DNA of 64,000 bases, from NCBI RefSeq assembly GCF_008386635.1, contig NZ_VUOE01000003.1:1-64000 (forward strand). Direction: 5' to 3'. Positions 28,601 through 36,873 of this stretch are shown here, in pieces. The notes under the pieces were generated by a model that ran no database searches, had not been told where the DNA came from, and saw only the letters and a list, made by a program, of their open reading frames with translations. The position numbers were made by a program, and so were the translations under genes. The number at the start of each line of letters is the position of its first letter. Position 1 is the first letter of the stretch. The DNA is from Maribacter flavus. GTDB lineage: Bacteria; Bacteroidota; Bacteroidia; Flavobacteriales; Flavobacteriaceae.

Positions 28601-28863
28601 AGGAATTTGAATCAAAAATTAAAGATAAGGCACAATTGGCTATGGTTTCAGAAGCACTAGCCTTAAAATGTGATGAAATAATAAAAGATTTGAAAAAAGT
28701 GGATTGGTCAAAAAGTATTGATATTCCTAAGAAAATGATTTTTTTAATTGGTGATTATATCATTGACGAAGTCCGGGACAAATATGAATTGAAATTAAGC
28801 TTTAAAGAAATTGACAAGATTGCAGAAAGGATGGTAGATGTTGCTAAAATTCGCTATAAATAA
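25654..28863 (+). CDS. hsdR: Type I restriction endonuclease subunit R
   Basis: The 1069-residue HsdR carries a PD-(D/E)xK nuclease domain (Asp154 and E168-C-K170), then a translocase with Walker A GSGKS at 349-353, the DEGH box at 448-451 and further helicase motifs (AFTGTPL, then DKLLTGFDAP and QAIARVNR). The C-terminal helical region (about 800-1069) should contact HsdM/HsdS. It cuts unmodified DNA after ATP-driven translocation. It is preceded by the Pycsar-like effector rather than by hsdS, showing that the cassette was placed inside the restriction operon. It overlaps the following metallopeptidase gene by one base. Confidence 0.96.
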   Translation: METPSFKEDHISQIPALQLLIKMGYTYINQQEANEARGNKLSNVLLEDILRKQLHKINSVKLSSTKEVPFSDGNIENAIIALRDVPLVDGYLTTSQKIYELLTLGKSLEQIVDGDRKSFDIHYIDWKNPKNNVFHVTEEFNVLRSGRKDHYRPDIVLFVNGIPLAVIECKRPDLKEPLEQAISQQLRNQQDDGIRSLYAIAQLLLVLTVNEGSYATTGTEPKFWAKWKESFRSKKEEATFNEELFRLKNQALPKEIKGQMFVERFKYVKAHFEQLEGEEIQPTPQDAYLYNLCRPKRLLELAFDFILFDNGIKKVARYQQYFAIKKAMEQLTKLNNGKRQGGVVWHTQGSGKSLTMVLLAQAIALEPTIKNPKIILVTDRTDLDRQITGTFQKCGYDDVENAKTGSQLVELLENKNDAVVTTIINKFETAVKRINTPLESPNIFVLVDEGHRTQHGTFNIEMQKTLPNACFIAFTGTPLFKKDKNTLSKFGTIIDSYTVDQAVKDQTVVPLLYEGRHALQDVNAAALDNYFNMISEPLSPYERADLKKKFSKADQLNIAEQKIYAICWDITKHYQKNFQGTGFKGQVVCQSKAAAVKYKNFLDSIGLVTSELVISPPDEREGEDSAFGQTPDSVKQFWHRMMDEHGSANKYQQNIVNRFKNDNQPELIIVVDKLLTGFDAPNNTVLYLTRKLLGHTLLQAIARVNRVYPDKDYGYVIDYYGVLQELDSAIKTYSTFEDFDELQLQGTITNIASEVKRLPQVHSDLWQLFNSIENKKDAEAYQQLLRDEAIRTKFYNRLSSYARILKLALSSIEFHKSTPDKQLNRYKDDLAFFVKLRNSVISRYSDKIDYKKYEGQIQKLIDTHIPTEGVVKLTDLVNIFDKEAFEQEVEKVVGKAAKADMIASRTSKHISEKMDEDPAFYKRFSQLIKEAIDDYLQKRINEAEYLKKMEEIMEAVLNKTDSELPDSLKEKEVARAFYGISLEEFESKIKDKAQLAMVSEALALKCDEIIKDLKKVDWSKSIDIPKKMIFLIGDYIIDEVRDKYELKLSFKEIDKIAERMVDVAKIRYK

Positions 28864-29561
28864 TGAGACAAGTTTTACAGTTTGGTTCAGAAGAAATCGA
28901 GTATCAATTAACCTTTGTTGCTCGAAAAACCTTAGGAATTACGGTTCAACCAAATAGGCATGTTTTGGTCAAGGCCCCTTTAGGTAGTTCGATGAATAAA
29001 ATCCAATCGAAAATCAGAAAAAAAGCCCCTTGGATTCTAAAGCAAAAAGACCATTTTTTATCCTTTGAGCCAAGAACACCGGAAAGACGTTACGTTTCGG
29101 GTGAAACTCATTTATATCTTGGAAGGCAGTTTCAACTTAAAATTATTACTGACACTACAGTAGAAAAAGTTAAGTATACCGGGCGTTTTATTGAAGTAAA
29201 CACAAGAGATAGATCAAAAGTAGAACAATTACTTTTGGATTGGTATCACCACAAAGCTGAGAATTGGTTCGAAAAACTAGCCACTCCTTTAATCGATAGA
29301 TTTAAAAAGTACAATGTTGTTCCCAAAAGAATTGAAATTAAACCAATGAAATACAGATGGGGGTCATGTTCTACTCATGGAAGAATCCTTCTGAACCCTG
29401 AATTAATTAAGGCTCCTAAAGCGTGTATTGAATACGTGATTATTCACGAACTATGCCATCTGGTCCATAGAGACCATACCATGGCTTTCTTTGATTTACA
29501 AACTAAAGAGATGCCCGATTGGGAAAAGTGGAGAAACAAACTTGAAAATACTTTGGCTTAA
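28863..29561 (+). CDS. YgjP/SprT-like metallopeptidase (DUF45), HExxH
   Basis: The 232-residue protein is of the YgjP-like metallopeptidase family: zinc motif HELCH at 195-199 with a downstream H-x-x-x-F, and the upstream YRWGSCS signature near 160. The family is regularly found as the last gene of type I restriction loci. Its role there is not established; processing or turnover of HsdR or bound proteins is possible. It overlaps hsdR by one base. Confidence 0.9.
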   Translation: MRQVLQFGSEEIEYQLTFVARKTLGITVQPNRHVLVKAPLGSSMNKIQSKIRKKAPWILKQKDHFLSFEPRTPERRYVSGETHLYLGRQFQLKIITDTTVEKVKYTGRFIEVNTRDRSKVEQLLLDWYHHKAENWFEKLATPLIDRFKKYNVVPKRIEIKPMKYRWGSCSTHGRILLNPELIKAPKACIEYVIIHELCHLVHRDHTMAFFDLQTKEMPDWEKWRNKLENTLA

Positions 29562-29571
29562 ACTGACCAAA

Positions 29572-30477
29572 ATGAATTTATACAATACTAAAGAGAAACG
29601 GCTTAAAAGCCTAAAAGAAAAGCCCTATAAACTATAAAAGGAGATTCAATCCCTCTTTGAAGATAACCTAGAAATAATAATGGGATTGCAACTTGTAAAA
29701 TCTGAATTTTCTATTAAAGGTAAACGGATAGATACTTTGGCTTACGATATTCAATCCAAAGCCTTCGTAATAATTGAGTATAAGCGAAGTAAAAACATTA
29801 GTGTCGTTGACCAAGGGTTCACCTATTTAAGTTTAATGTTGGAAAACAAGGCTGATTTCATTGTAGAGTACAACGAAACCCAAAAACGCACACTAAAACG
29901 TTCTAACATTGATTGGAGCCAAACAAGAGTAGTTTTTTTTTCTACGGGTTTTACAGAAAACCAAAAGATAGCTACCAATTTTAAAGATATTGCAATCGAG
30001 CTCTGGGAAGTAAAAAGATATGAGAATGATTTAGTAAGTATTAATCAAGTCAAAAAGAGCAAGTCAGCAGAAAGTATTAAACCACTTTCATCCAGAAATA
30101 ATCAATTAGAAGCAGTAACAAGAGAAATCAAGGTTTACACAGAAGATGACCACCTTCAGGACAAATCAGACACTATTGTGGAGCTTTATGAAACTTACAG
30201 AGATGCGATTGTAAATCTTACCAATGATGTTGAAATTGTTCCAAAGAAGTTATACGTAGCTTTTAATAAGGATAATAGAAATATAGCTTACCTACATTTG
30301 CAGAAGAAAAACATTAAGCTGTGGATTAATGCAAAATGGGGAGAAGTAAAAGACTCGATGGGGATATCCAAGAATGTCGCAAACAAAGGACATTATGGCT
30401 ATGGCGACTATGAGATAGATTTAAAAGATGATTCTCAACTTGATTATGTTTTGAGTTTGATAAAGCAAGCTATTTAA
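29572..30477 (+). pseudogene. DUF5655/PD-(D/E)xK-type protein gene interrupted by an in-frame TAA
   Basis: Reading from ATG 29572 gives MNLYNTKEKRLKSLKEKPYKL, then TAA at 29635-29637, then the same frame continues KEIQSLFEDNLEIIMG and on to 30477. The family normally has a glutamate at this point (KPFKLEKEIQ-type context), so a GAA to TAA change explains the interruption. The downstream part alone (ATG 29680, 265 residues) keeps the nuclease-like motif (RIDTLAYD then IIEYKR) and the DUF5655 C-terminal domain (about 160-265). It may therefore still be expressed from the internal start, lacking only about 36 residues. The intact family is a predicted nucleic-acid-binding or nuclease protein. 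It lies 10 bases after the metallopeptidase gene. Confidence 0.75.
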
Positions 30478-30480
30478 ATG

Positions 30481-30841
30481 CTCGTTGTTTTCAAACTAAG
30501 ACTAATTAAATCTATCGCTCGACCCTGCTACTAATATTGTAGGTTAGTGAGATAAAAAAGGAGCTTCGAATTACTTTTTCCGTAACATTGCTCATATCAA
30601 AATCAGTCTTCTATTTTAAAATAAACTAAATTAATTGAGAACGATTGAAGATCAAAATAGTCTATTATTGGAGTATCTACACTTGTTCAAGATTTAGCCA
30701 GTACTATGGGTTAAATTATTAAAAAATGTAATGTTCAAATTAGAATCCTGATTACTCATACTTTTATTGAACTACAATGCAATGAATAGATTTTTTTTGA
30801 GTTTAATTAACTAACAGCAAGGGTTTTAATTTATTTTTCAC
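30481..30841. other. Intergenic region between the defence island and the lipocalin-like gene
   Basis: These 361 AT-rich bases contain no credible ORF, tRNA or terminator. A copy of the 11-mer AGTACTATGGG at 30700-30710 also occurs at the hsdS/DUF2971 junction (22540-22550). No clear promoter for the following lipoprotein gene is seen. Confidence 0.55.
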
Positions 30842-31327
30842 ATGAGTTATAAATTTCATTTTTTTTTGATTGTGGCATTTGTTCTTAGTTTGCTATCCTG
30901 TAATAAAAACGATGAAATTAAAGGAGTGGATAGAGCCAAAGCCCTATTAGGTCAATGGAAATATGCTGCTATTACAACTGATAGGGCCGTAGATATAAAT
31001 GGAGATGGAATTGTAAATATCGACTTGTATAATACACAAGAAATGCAACAATGCCTTAAAGATAATATCACTTCATTTTCAGAAAGAGGAGAGAACCAGA
31101 AGGGTTCTTATTCATTAAACGAAAATAGCCTTCCTTGTTCTGAAGATTCAGAGTTCACCAACGTTGAACAGGACAACTATGAACTTATAAATGATAATTC
31201 CATTATTCGATTTGATAACCGCAATGAAATGCGCATTGTTGAAATGACAAAAGAAAGGTTTGTTGTAGATACCGATGATGTTTTGGGAGGTAAATCGGTC
31301 ATCGTTACCATTACCTATGTGAAATAG
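30842..31327 (+). CDS. Lipocalin-like lipoprotein, hypothetical
   Basis: The 161-residue protein begins with a signal peptide and lipobox (LSLLSC, Cys about 20), predicting a lipid-anchored envelope protein. The mature part has the LxGxW start typical of lipocalin-like domains of Bacteroidetes (LLGQWKYAAI) and a predominantly beta pattern. The ligand and role are unknown. Its stop codon directly abuts the traQ stop codon on the other strand with no base between them. Confidence 0.7.
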   Translation: MSYKFHFFLIVAFVLSLLSCNKNDEIKGVDRAKALLGQWKYAAITTDRAVDINGDGIVNIDLYNTQEMQQCLKDNITSFSERGENQKGSYSLNENSLPCSEDSEFTNVEQDNYELINDNSIIRFDNRNEMRIVEMTKERFVVDTDDVLGGKSVIVTITYVK

Positions 31328-34300
31328 TTATACTCTCATTATAAGTCCAGTTGCTGTTTCACTCCATTGACCGTTTGTATCCATTACTCTTACTTCATAT
31401 TCTTGATCCAAATACTTTAGCCTTCCTTCACTAGGTTCTTCCTCTAGCTTAAAATAGCGGTTGGAACCATCACCCCTTGCATCGTCATAATTGTATAGAA
31501 AAGTATCCCATCGCCTGTCCTGACGGTTGTAAATTCGTATCTCCACTTGTTGTAAAGAAGCTCCTTGATAGGCCTCCGAGCAATTGGTTTCAAAACAGGT
31601 GAACAACAATACTTCGTAATCACAGCCGTTCAAACCACCACAATTGATGTTCCTTTTTTCACCCTTGGCAGCTACCTTGGGTTTTTTAAGGACCGTTACG
31701 GATTCACTCACCTGTCTGCTTATTCCCGTGGAATTCTCTACAGTAAAGTCAATATCAAAGGATTCTTCGGTCACGGGCATAAAGTCCATGCGCGTGGATC
31801 CATAGTCCAAGGGTATGGGTTCCCCTTCCCGATAAATTTGGTTATTGTATGTCATATACCCCGCATAGCTATCCGGGAAAGTAAAGCGCAATGTATACGT
31901 AACCTCTGGTTGATGCCCCTGGGGGGCACTGACTACAAAGGAAAATGGGAAAGGGGTGTCCTTATAAATGTTCACTGCAGGTTCGCTCACCGTCAAATCG
32001 AATTCCTCCTCATAGTCCGTGAAATCGATATTTATAGATCCTGTTTTTTGAACCCCTGAAGAGGATTGTACCGTAAATTGGATAGCATGGTTCGCTTCGG
32101 AAATTCCTGTATATCTGGCTTGAAATGTGCCGGTTGGAACAGGAATACGTTCTCCTGCAGAATAAACATTTCCGTCGTATTCAAATTGGCCCGTTTGCGA
32201 ACCGTTGGAGAAATAGAGTTCATAGGTGTCACCACCTATTCCCAACTCATTGAGGGAAAAGTTGATGGCTACCGATTCTCCTGTATAGGCTTCCAAAGGA
32301 TTTGCATTGACCGTAAAATTATAGTCCTTGGGAGATACCTCTATCGGAATAGCAACTGTTTTTTCCAGACCGGTATCATTGGCTACAATAAAGTTCAAAC
32401 CAATATTACCTGGGCTAGTAGCCTCCAAAACCCAAGTAAAGTTGGTATTTGTGATGTCATAAATGGTTCCTGCGTTTAAAGTATTCCCATTTTCATCCCG
32501 GAGAAGGGCATTTCCTGAAATAGTATAGCGAATGGTGAATGTGGAATTACCTAAGGGTTCCGATATATTAAAGTTTATATCCGTGAGTTCCCCTACGGAC
32601 AGCTCGTCCCTTTGGGCATTTCCGGAGAAGAAAAAATCCAATTGGTCAAAGGTAAGGGTGGTCTGAACAGTTTTGGTCACCCCGGCATCAGAAGCAATAC
32701 TGAAGGTAATTCCATGTGGACCCGTTTCCTTTCCCGAATATTGCAAGGTATTTTGATTGGGGTTCAGACTAAAACGTTGGCCAGGGAGATATGATGTTCC
32801 ATTGAGTATTAAATTTCCACTACGTGTTGAGGTGAAATATCCCTCATAATTGATACCTATATCCTCGGGAATTTCATTGATGTCCAAGAGTAAGTCTATC
32901 GAGGAATTTACAAAAGTAGTAGTCTGGGCCGGGGTCAAGGCCACTTCGAAATCATAGGCTTTGGCTTCTAAATCGATTACGACGGGACCTACTTCCTGAC
33001 CATAATTATCGGTAACCATAAAGGCAAGGGTATGGGATCCCACACTGCTGGGAGCATATACTAAAGCGAATGCACCCAAATCTATAGGGTAGGAGGTAGC
33101 GGTATTTAAGGAGGTACCCGAATTGTCGGTAAGCATGCCATCGCCCTCTTCTAAAATATAGGAGATAGTGTAGTCTATATTTTCCGTGTTCCCGTTGGAT
33201 TTCAGTTCGAAATTCAGCAAAGTGGGTTCACCCATATAAATGGCATTACTTTCTGCATCGCCTTGAAAGCTAAAGGGAATATTGGCCACTTCCAATTGGA
33301 CACTATCTCGTTTTGTTTGCCCGTTGGAATCCCGGACGTCAAAATAAAGTGTGCGTTTTCCCAGGGTATTGCTGGTGAAGGTATAATTGTACGATGCAGG
33401 GTCTATGGGCTCATAACCTCCCGGGGTCAGTACCCCTCCATTCTGGTTCCTCACGGTACCCGCGCCTTCACTGTCAGCCGAAAAGGAATGGGTGATTTCA
33501 TAGGTAACATTGGAATCCTCATCTTCATTGGCTAAATGAATGCGAATTCCCAAATTGGAATCTAACTCTATTTGAGAGGCCGATGCTGTAACATTCAAAC
33601 TAAAATCCAATTGTCGTACCTCCAATTCCAGTGTTTTTGATACCGTGGCACCGTCCGGGGCCGTTGCAGTCATGATTATCGTGTGATTACCCAAAGTGGT
33701 AGGTTCATATGCCAAGGCGTGGGTGCCTTTCTCAAAAGTGAAGGTCTTTCCTGGTTCGTATACAACATTGCCATGGTAGAGGGTGCCCGAACCATTTTCA
33801 ATGGTATAGGCGATTTCAAAACCAACCTCGCTCTTTGTGCTTTGGCCGCCAAGCTCGCGTATGAGTGAAAGACTTATAGGATTTTTGGAATTTATAATGT
33901 TTTCGTTGCTGCCCTTGGTTAGGATGAACGTAAAGGGGGCATATTCAATTTCATATCGAATGCCCATTTCATGTACCCTTTTATTGGAATCCCACACCTT
34001 AAAACCAATATCGTGAGTACCCGTCTCCAATGGCATATATTCATAATCCCAAGCCAGTTTGTCAATACTTAAGGTGTCCAAGGAAGATAAGGTATCACCT
34101 ACTGCGTTTAAATAATATCCCTTCCCTTTTTGATGTCGAAAAGTAGTAAAGTAGGAAACATCTAATATTTCCTTTTCGGGTGTCAATAGGAAAGAAGTCT
34201 TTCTAGGCTCAAAAACAAAACCCTTTTCTGAATGTACCACCTCCAAGGTAAAGTCGAAGTCGTCCAAGATCAATTCATCAAAATCCTTGCTACAGGCATA

Positions 34301-34366
34301 GGCAAGGAATAAAATTGAAAGTAATAGAAGTATAAACAGCAGTATGGATTGGTTGGATTTTTTCAT
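31328..34366 (-). CDS. traQ: Conjugative transfer protein TraQ family, enlarged and repetitive
   Basis: The 1012-residue lipoprotein (lipobox Cys25, LAYACS) is the last gene of the tra operon. After the anchor it consists of about eight imperfect repeats of 85-110 residues, each beginning with a strand such as D-F-x-L/F-x-V and ending with a G-x-H-x-I/L-x-F-x-V-x-D/S-x-x-G motif (DUF3872/TraQ-like Ig fold). A cysteine-containing C-terminal domain (about 915-1012) follows. TraQ of Bacteroides conjugative transposons is a small protein of under about 200 residues, so this is a large repeat expansion. It probably extends from the outer membrane and may help cell contact; that role is inference. 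Position after traO supports the name. Confidence 0.75.
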   Translation of the reverse strand: MKKSNQSILLFILLLLSILFLAYACSKDFDELILDDFDFTLEVVHSEKGFVFEPRKTSFLLTPEKEILDVSYFTTFRHQKGKGYYLNAVGDTLSSLDTLSIDKLAWDYEYMPLETGTHDIGFKVWDSNKRVHEMGIRYEIEYAPFTFILTKGSNENIINSKNPISLSLIRELGGQSTKSEVGFEIAYTIENGSGTLYHGNVVYEPGKTFTFEKGTHALAYEPTTLGNHTIIMTATAPDGATVSKTLELEVRQLDFSLNVTASASQIELDSNLGIRIHLANEDEDSNVTYEITHSFSADSEGAGTVRNQNGGVLTPGGYEPIDPASYNYTFTSNTLGKRTLYFDVRDSNGQTKRDSVQLEVANIPFSFQGDAESNAIYMGEPTLLNFELKSNGNTENIDYTISYILEEGDGMLTDNSGTSLNTATSYPIDLGAFALVYAPSSVGSHTLAFMVTDNYGQEVGPVVIDLEAKAYDFEVALTPAQTTTFVNSSIDLLLDINEIPEDIGINYEGYFTSTRSGNLILNGTSYLPGQRFSLNPNQNTLQYSGKETGPHGITFSIASDAGVTKTVQTTLTFDQLDFFFSGNAQRDELSVGELTDINFNISEPLGNSTFTIRYTISGNALLRDENGNTLNAGTIYDITNTNFTWVLEATSPGNIGLNFIVANDTGLEKTVAIPIEVSPKDYNFTVNANPLEAYTGESVAINFSLNELGIGGDTYELYFSNGSQTGQFEYDGNVYSAGERIPVPTGTFQARYTGISEANHAIQFTVQSSSGVQKTGSINIDFTDYEEEFDLTVSEPAVNIYKDTPFPFSFVVSAPQGHQPEVTYTLRFTFPDSYAGYMTYNNQIYREGEPIPLDYGSTRMDFMPVTEESFDIDFTVENSTGISRQVSESVTVLKKPKVAAKGEKRNINCGGLNGCDYEVLLFTCFETNCSEAYQGASLQQVEIRIYNRQDRRWDTFLYNYDDARGDGSNRYFKLEEEPSEGRLKYLDQEYEVRVMDTNGQWSETATGLIMRV

Positions 34367-34376
34367 AAGCTTTCAT

Positions 34377-34919
34377 TTAAAACAGAAAATAACGGATCCC
34401 GATGCCGACATACGGGTATAAGCTTCCGACATCGCTATTGATATGATAATATTCGTTGGCTTTAAGCAATAGGGAGATCGAGTCGCCCAAGGTGTACTCT
34501 CCTTCTATTCCCACATATAGTCCATAAAGGAACTGGCTTTTTGCATCTATAAGGGCCCCGTTATCCAAAACGGTACTGCCATTATTGATGACCTCATAAC
34601 CAAAGACCCCACCCCCACCAACATAAAGGCCATACCGCTTAAAAGTTCGCTGCTCCAATACCTTTAGAAAATAACCCGGCTGAACGGTAAAAAGTCGATA
34701 GGGAATATTGTATTCGCCTTGGTCCTCGGCAATGGCACCAAAAATGCTCAGTTGGGCATATTGATTCCGGTTGGTGTGGTGATTATACGTCGCCATGAAG
34801 CCAATCCCATCCTCCGCATAACCTCCACTAATTCCAATGGAAGAGGCGTATCGGTTTCCTTGGCTGTAGGTAAAAAGGCCAGTTAAAAGAAGTAAATAAA
34901 GGGTGTAGTTTTTCATCAC
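34377..34919 (-). CDS. traO: Conjugative transfer protein TraO
   Basis: The 180-residue protein has a signal peptide (about 1-19, ending SQG) and a beta-barrel-like pattern of alternating residues ending in an aromatic residue (GIRYFLF), as for TraO of Bacteroidetes conjugative transposons. It is probably an outer-membrane part of the transfer apparatus. Its start overlaps the end of traN by four bases. Confidence 0.88.
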   Translation of the reverse strand: MMKNYTLYLLLLTGLFTYSQGNRYASSIGISGGYAEDGIGFMATYNHHTNRNQYAQLSIFGAIAEDQGEYNIPYRLFTVQPGYFLKVLEQRTFKRYGLYVGGGGVFGYEVINNGSTVLDNGALIDAKSQFLYGLYVGIEGEYTLGDSISLLLKANEYYHINSDVGSLYPYVGIGIRYFLF

Positions 34920-35851
34920 TTAAAGGCTACAGGGTTATTGATCAGTTCATGTCCGATAGAAAGGGAAAGGTTGCGGGATCCAGAGGCCTCGTCCAATTCG
35001 ACGAGCATGGTTTTCCGCTTGTCCAAAGCAAACTTTTCAAAGACTGCGATGAAATGATTTTCACTTTTACCGGAAACAGTTTGCGGTAGCTTATACACAT
35101 ATATTGGTTCCACCTCCCGACGTTGGTTGCTAGGGCTACGGTCATATTCCGTAGCTATATGGAACTTGATGAAGTTGACGTCCAGATCCAGACCTTCGTC
35201 ATTTACAATCCGAAACTGGAAATACAAGGTTTCATCCTGATAAAAGATGCCCTTTAGCCATAGATACACTTGGTCGGCCCTGGAAAAATACCGATGGATT
35301 CGGGCCTTTTCGAACTGTAGTTTTGCGCAATTCCCTTCCAAGCTCCTTTGTTCTGAATCTATAGGAATTTCTGATGCTACCCGAATAATTGGGTTTTGTA
35401 TAGTTGGGTCGTTAACCGTTTTGGAATACCCATTAGTAGATGGATTCGATGTTTTAAGATATTTATCCATATGTGCCGAAGCCATTTCAGGAGTGATATA
35501 CCAACTCAACTGTTTGGGCTTTTCGGTAAACCTTAACATGAAATCATAAACCAATCCTGACTCCGTAATAACATGCAAATTGGTATAGGGTATTTCCTCC
35601 ATAACCAAATCATCATAGAATAGCTTCAAAATTCTTGTATGGAAGCGATTGGCCTCGCTTTGGGGAACATTGGCCACGAAACCTATTTCATTACCCACAA
35701 TGCTTTCTACAATGGTCTCCGGAAAACTGAGTATGGTCTTATATCCTCTGGAAACCTCTATGGTGTCCAAGGATTTTTTTGTAGGGTTTTGGCCATTGAT
35801 TATAAAGGTTACATGGGCCATCACAATGCATAGAAGTATAAGTTTGGTCAT
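34916..35851 (-). CDS. traN: Conjugative transfer protein TraN (DUF4138, VirB9-like)
   Basis: The 311-residue protein has a signal peptide ending near residue 20 and the beta-rich DUF4138 domain, with the SRGYKTILSFPETI segment near the N-terminus and a FRIVNDEGLDLDVNFIKF segment typical of TraN. It corresponds functionally to VirB9, part of the outer-membrane core complex with TraM. It lies 3 bases after traM and overlaps traO. Confidence 0.92.
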   Translation of the reverse strand: MTKLILLCIVMAHVTFIINGQNPTKKSLDTIEVSRGYKTILSFPETIVESIVGNEIGFVANVPQSEANRFHTRILKLFYDDLVMEEIPYTNLHVITESGLVYDFMLRFTEKPKQLSWYITPEMASAHMDKYLKTSNPSTNGYSKTVNDPTIQNPIIRVASEIPIDSEQRSLEGNCAKLQFEKARIHRYFSRADQVYLWLKGIFYQDETLYFQFRIVNDEGLDLDVNFIKFHIATEYDRSPSNQRREVEPIYVYKLPQTVSGKSENHFIAVFEKFALDKRKTMLVELDEASGSRNLSLSIGHELINNPVAFK

Positions 35852-35854
35852 AGG

Positions 35855-36871
35855 CTAGTCTTTGTTTACTAAATACAATTGGTCACCATGGACCAACAGA
35901 ATTTTATCTTGTTCCCTGTATTTCCTTTTTTGGAAGAATTGCCCAAAGGAACTTATCAGTCTTGAGGCCAATGGGCTATTGATGCTGGCTCCGGCCAATC
36001 GGGAAACTTCGTCGATTCCCTGTTTTTCCAAATCGGTTTTAAACTCCTGTAAAAGCTCCCCGGCTCTTTCGTTGTGCAATCCCTCTATACCATCTAAAGG
36101 GTCTATGGCCATCAGGTTTACCGGAACGGAAGCGATGTGTGAAACTTCCAGAACAACCCGGTTTCCTTGCAGGTTGCTATTTGCATATACGAAAGTGTTT
36201 TTGGGGAATGTATGTCCCCTCCAATGAACGGATTCATTTAATAAGAGGGTGACCCGAGATCCAGGAAGTATGAATTGGTCTTTGTAAATGCTTACGTTCC
36301 AGTGAAGTCCCTTATTGATGGCTACGGTGTCCGTAAAGGTTCGGGGCGCCGAGTAGTCCTGACTTTGGGATAAGCGTTCTTCCCGGCCACGCATCAGCAT
36401 TTGACGATAGGCCAGTTTTTCTGAAACCTCGGATTTTTTTGCTTCGTAGGGTGACATTTCCGAAGTGCCATTTTTAGTATCCTCCAATAGGGTATCATTG
36501 GTTTCATCTTCCAAATCCATGGAGAAATTGTCCAATTCCTGGAGTAATTCCTGCAAGGAATCCACCTCCTGCGGAGCCCCAACAATATTTTTTAGAACAT
36601 TGTCTTTCCTAAGTGCCTTCAAAGAATCCATTTGTGTTTTTTTGAAAAGTGATTGCGGATCCTTCACCTCAAGTTCGTTCTCTTGATTGGGCAAAAAATT
36701 ATTATAGCCTTTATTTTCCGTATCAGAGGGCGACACTTCGCGCATGGAACTTAAGCTGTTCGTGATAAAGAATAATAGAAGTAGAATTCCGATAGGAAGG
36801 GATAAGGCAAACTTTTGATGCTTGTTGATCCATGTATTGAACTCCGTAATAAGAGTGGTAATTTTCTCCAT
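35855..36871 (-). CDS. traM: Conjugative transfer protein TraM (VirB10-like)
   Basis: The 338-residue protein has a cytoplasmic N-terminus, one membrane helix (about 23-41), a long acidic/polar periplasmic linker (about 45-175) and a C-terminal domain (about 185-338) with the I-L-P-G-S-R-V-T-L-L segment typical of TraM/VirB10 proteins. It connects inner and outer membranes of the secretion channel. It is separated from traK by only 2 bases; no traL lies between them. Confidence 0.92.
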   Translation of the reverse strand: MEKITTLITEFNTWINKHQKFALSLPIGILLLLFFITNSLSSMREVSPSDTENKGYNNFLPNQENELEVKDPQSLFKKTQMDSLKALRKDNVLKNIVGAPQEVDSLQELLQELDNFSMDLEDETNDTLLEDTKNGTSEMSPYEAKKSEVSEKLAYRQMLMRGREERLSQSQDYSAPRTFTDTVAINKGLHWNVSIYKDQFILPGSRVTLLLNESVHWRGHTFPKNTFVYANSNLQGNRVVLEVSHIASVPVNLMAIDPLDGIEGLHNERAGELLQEFKTDLEKQGIDEVSRLAGASINSPLASRLISSFGQFFQKRKYREQDKILLVHGDQLYLVNKD

Positions 36872-36873
36872 GG

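Noticed and set aside
32066-32479. Plus-strand ORF opposite traQ
   Set aside because: Antisense to the repeat region of traQ, no start signals and no recognisable family.
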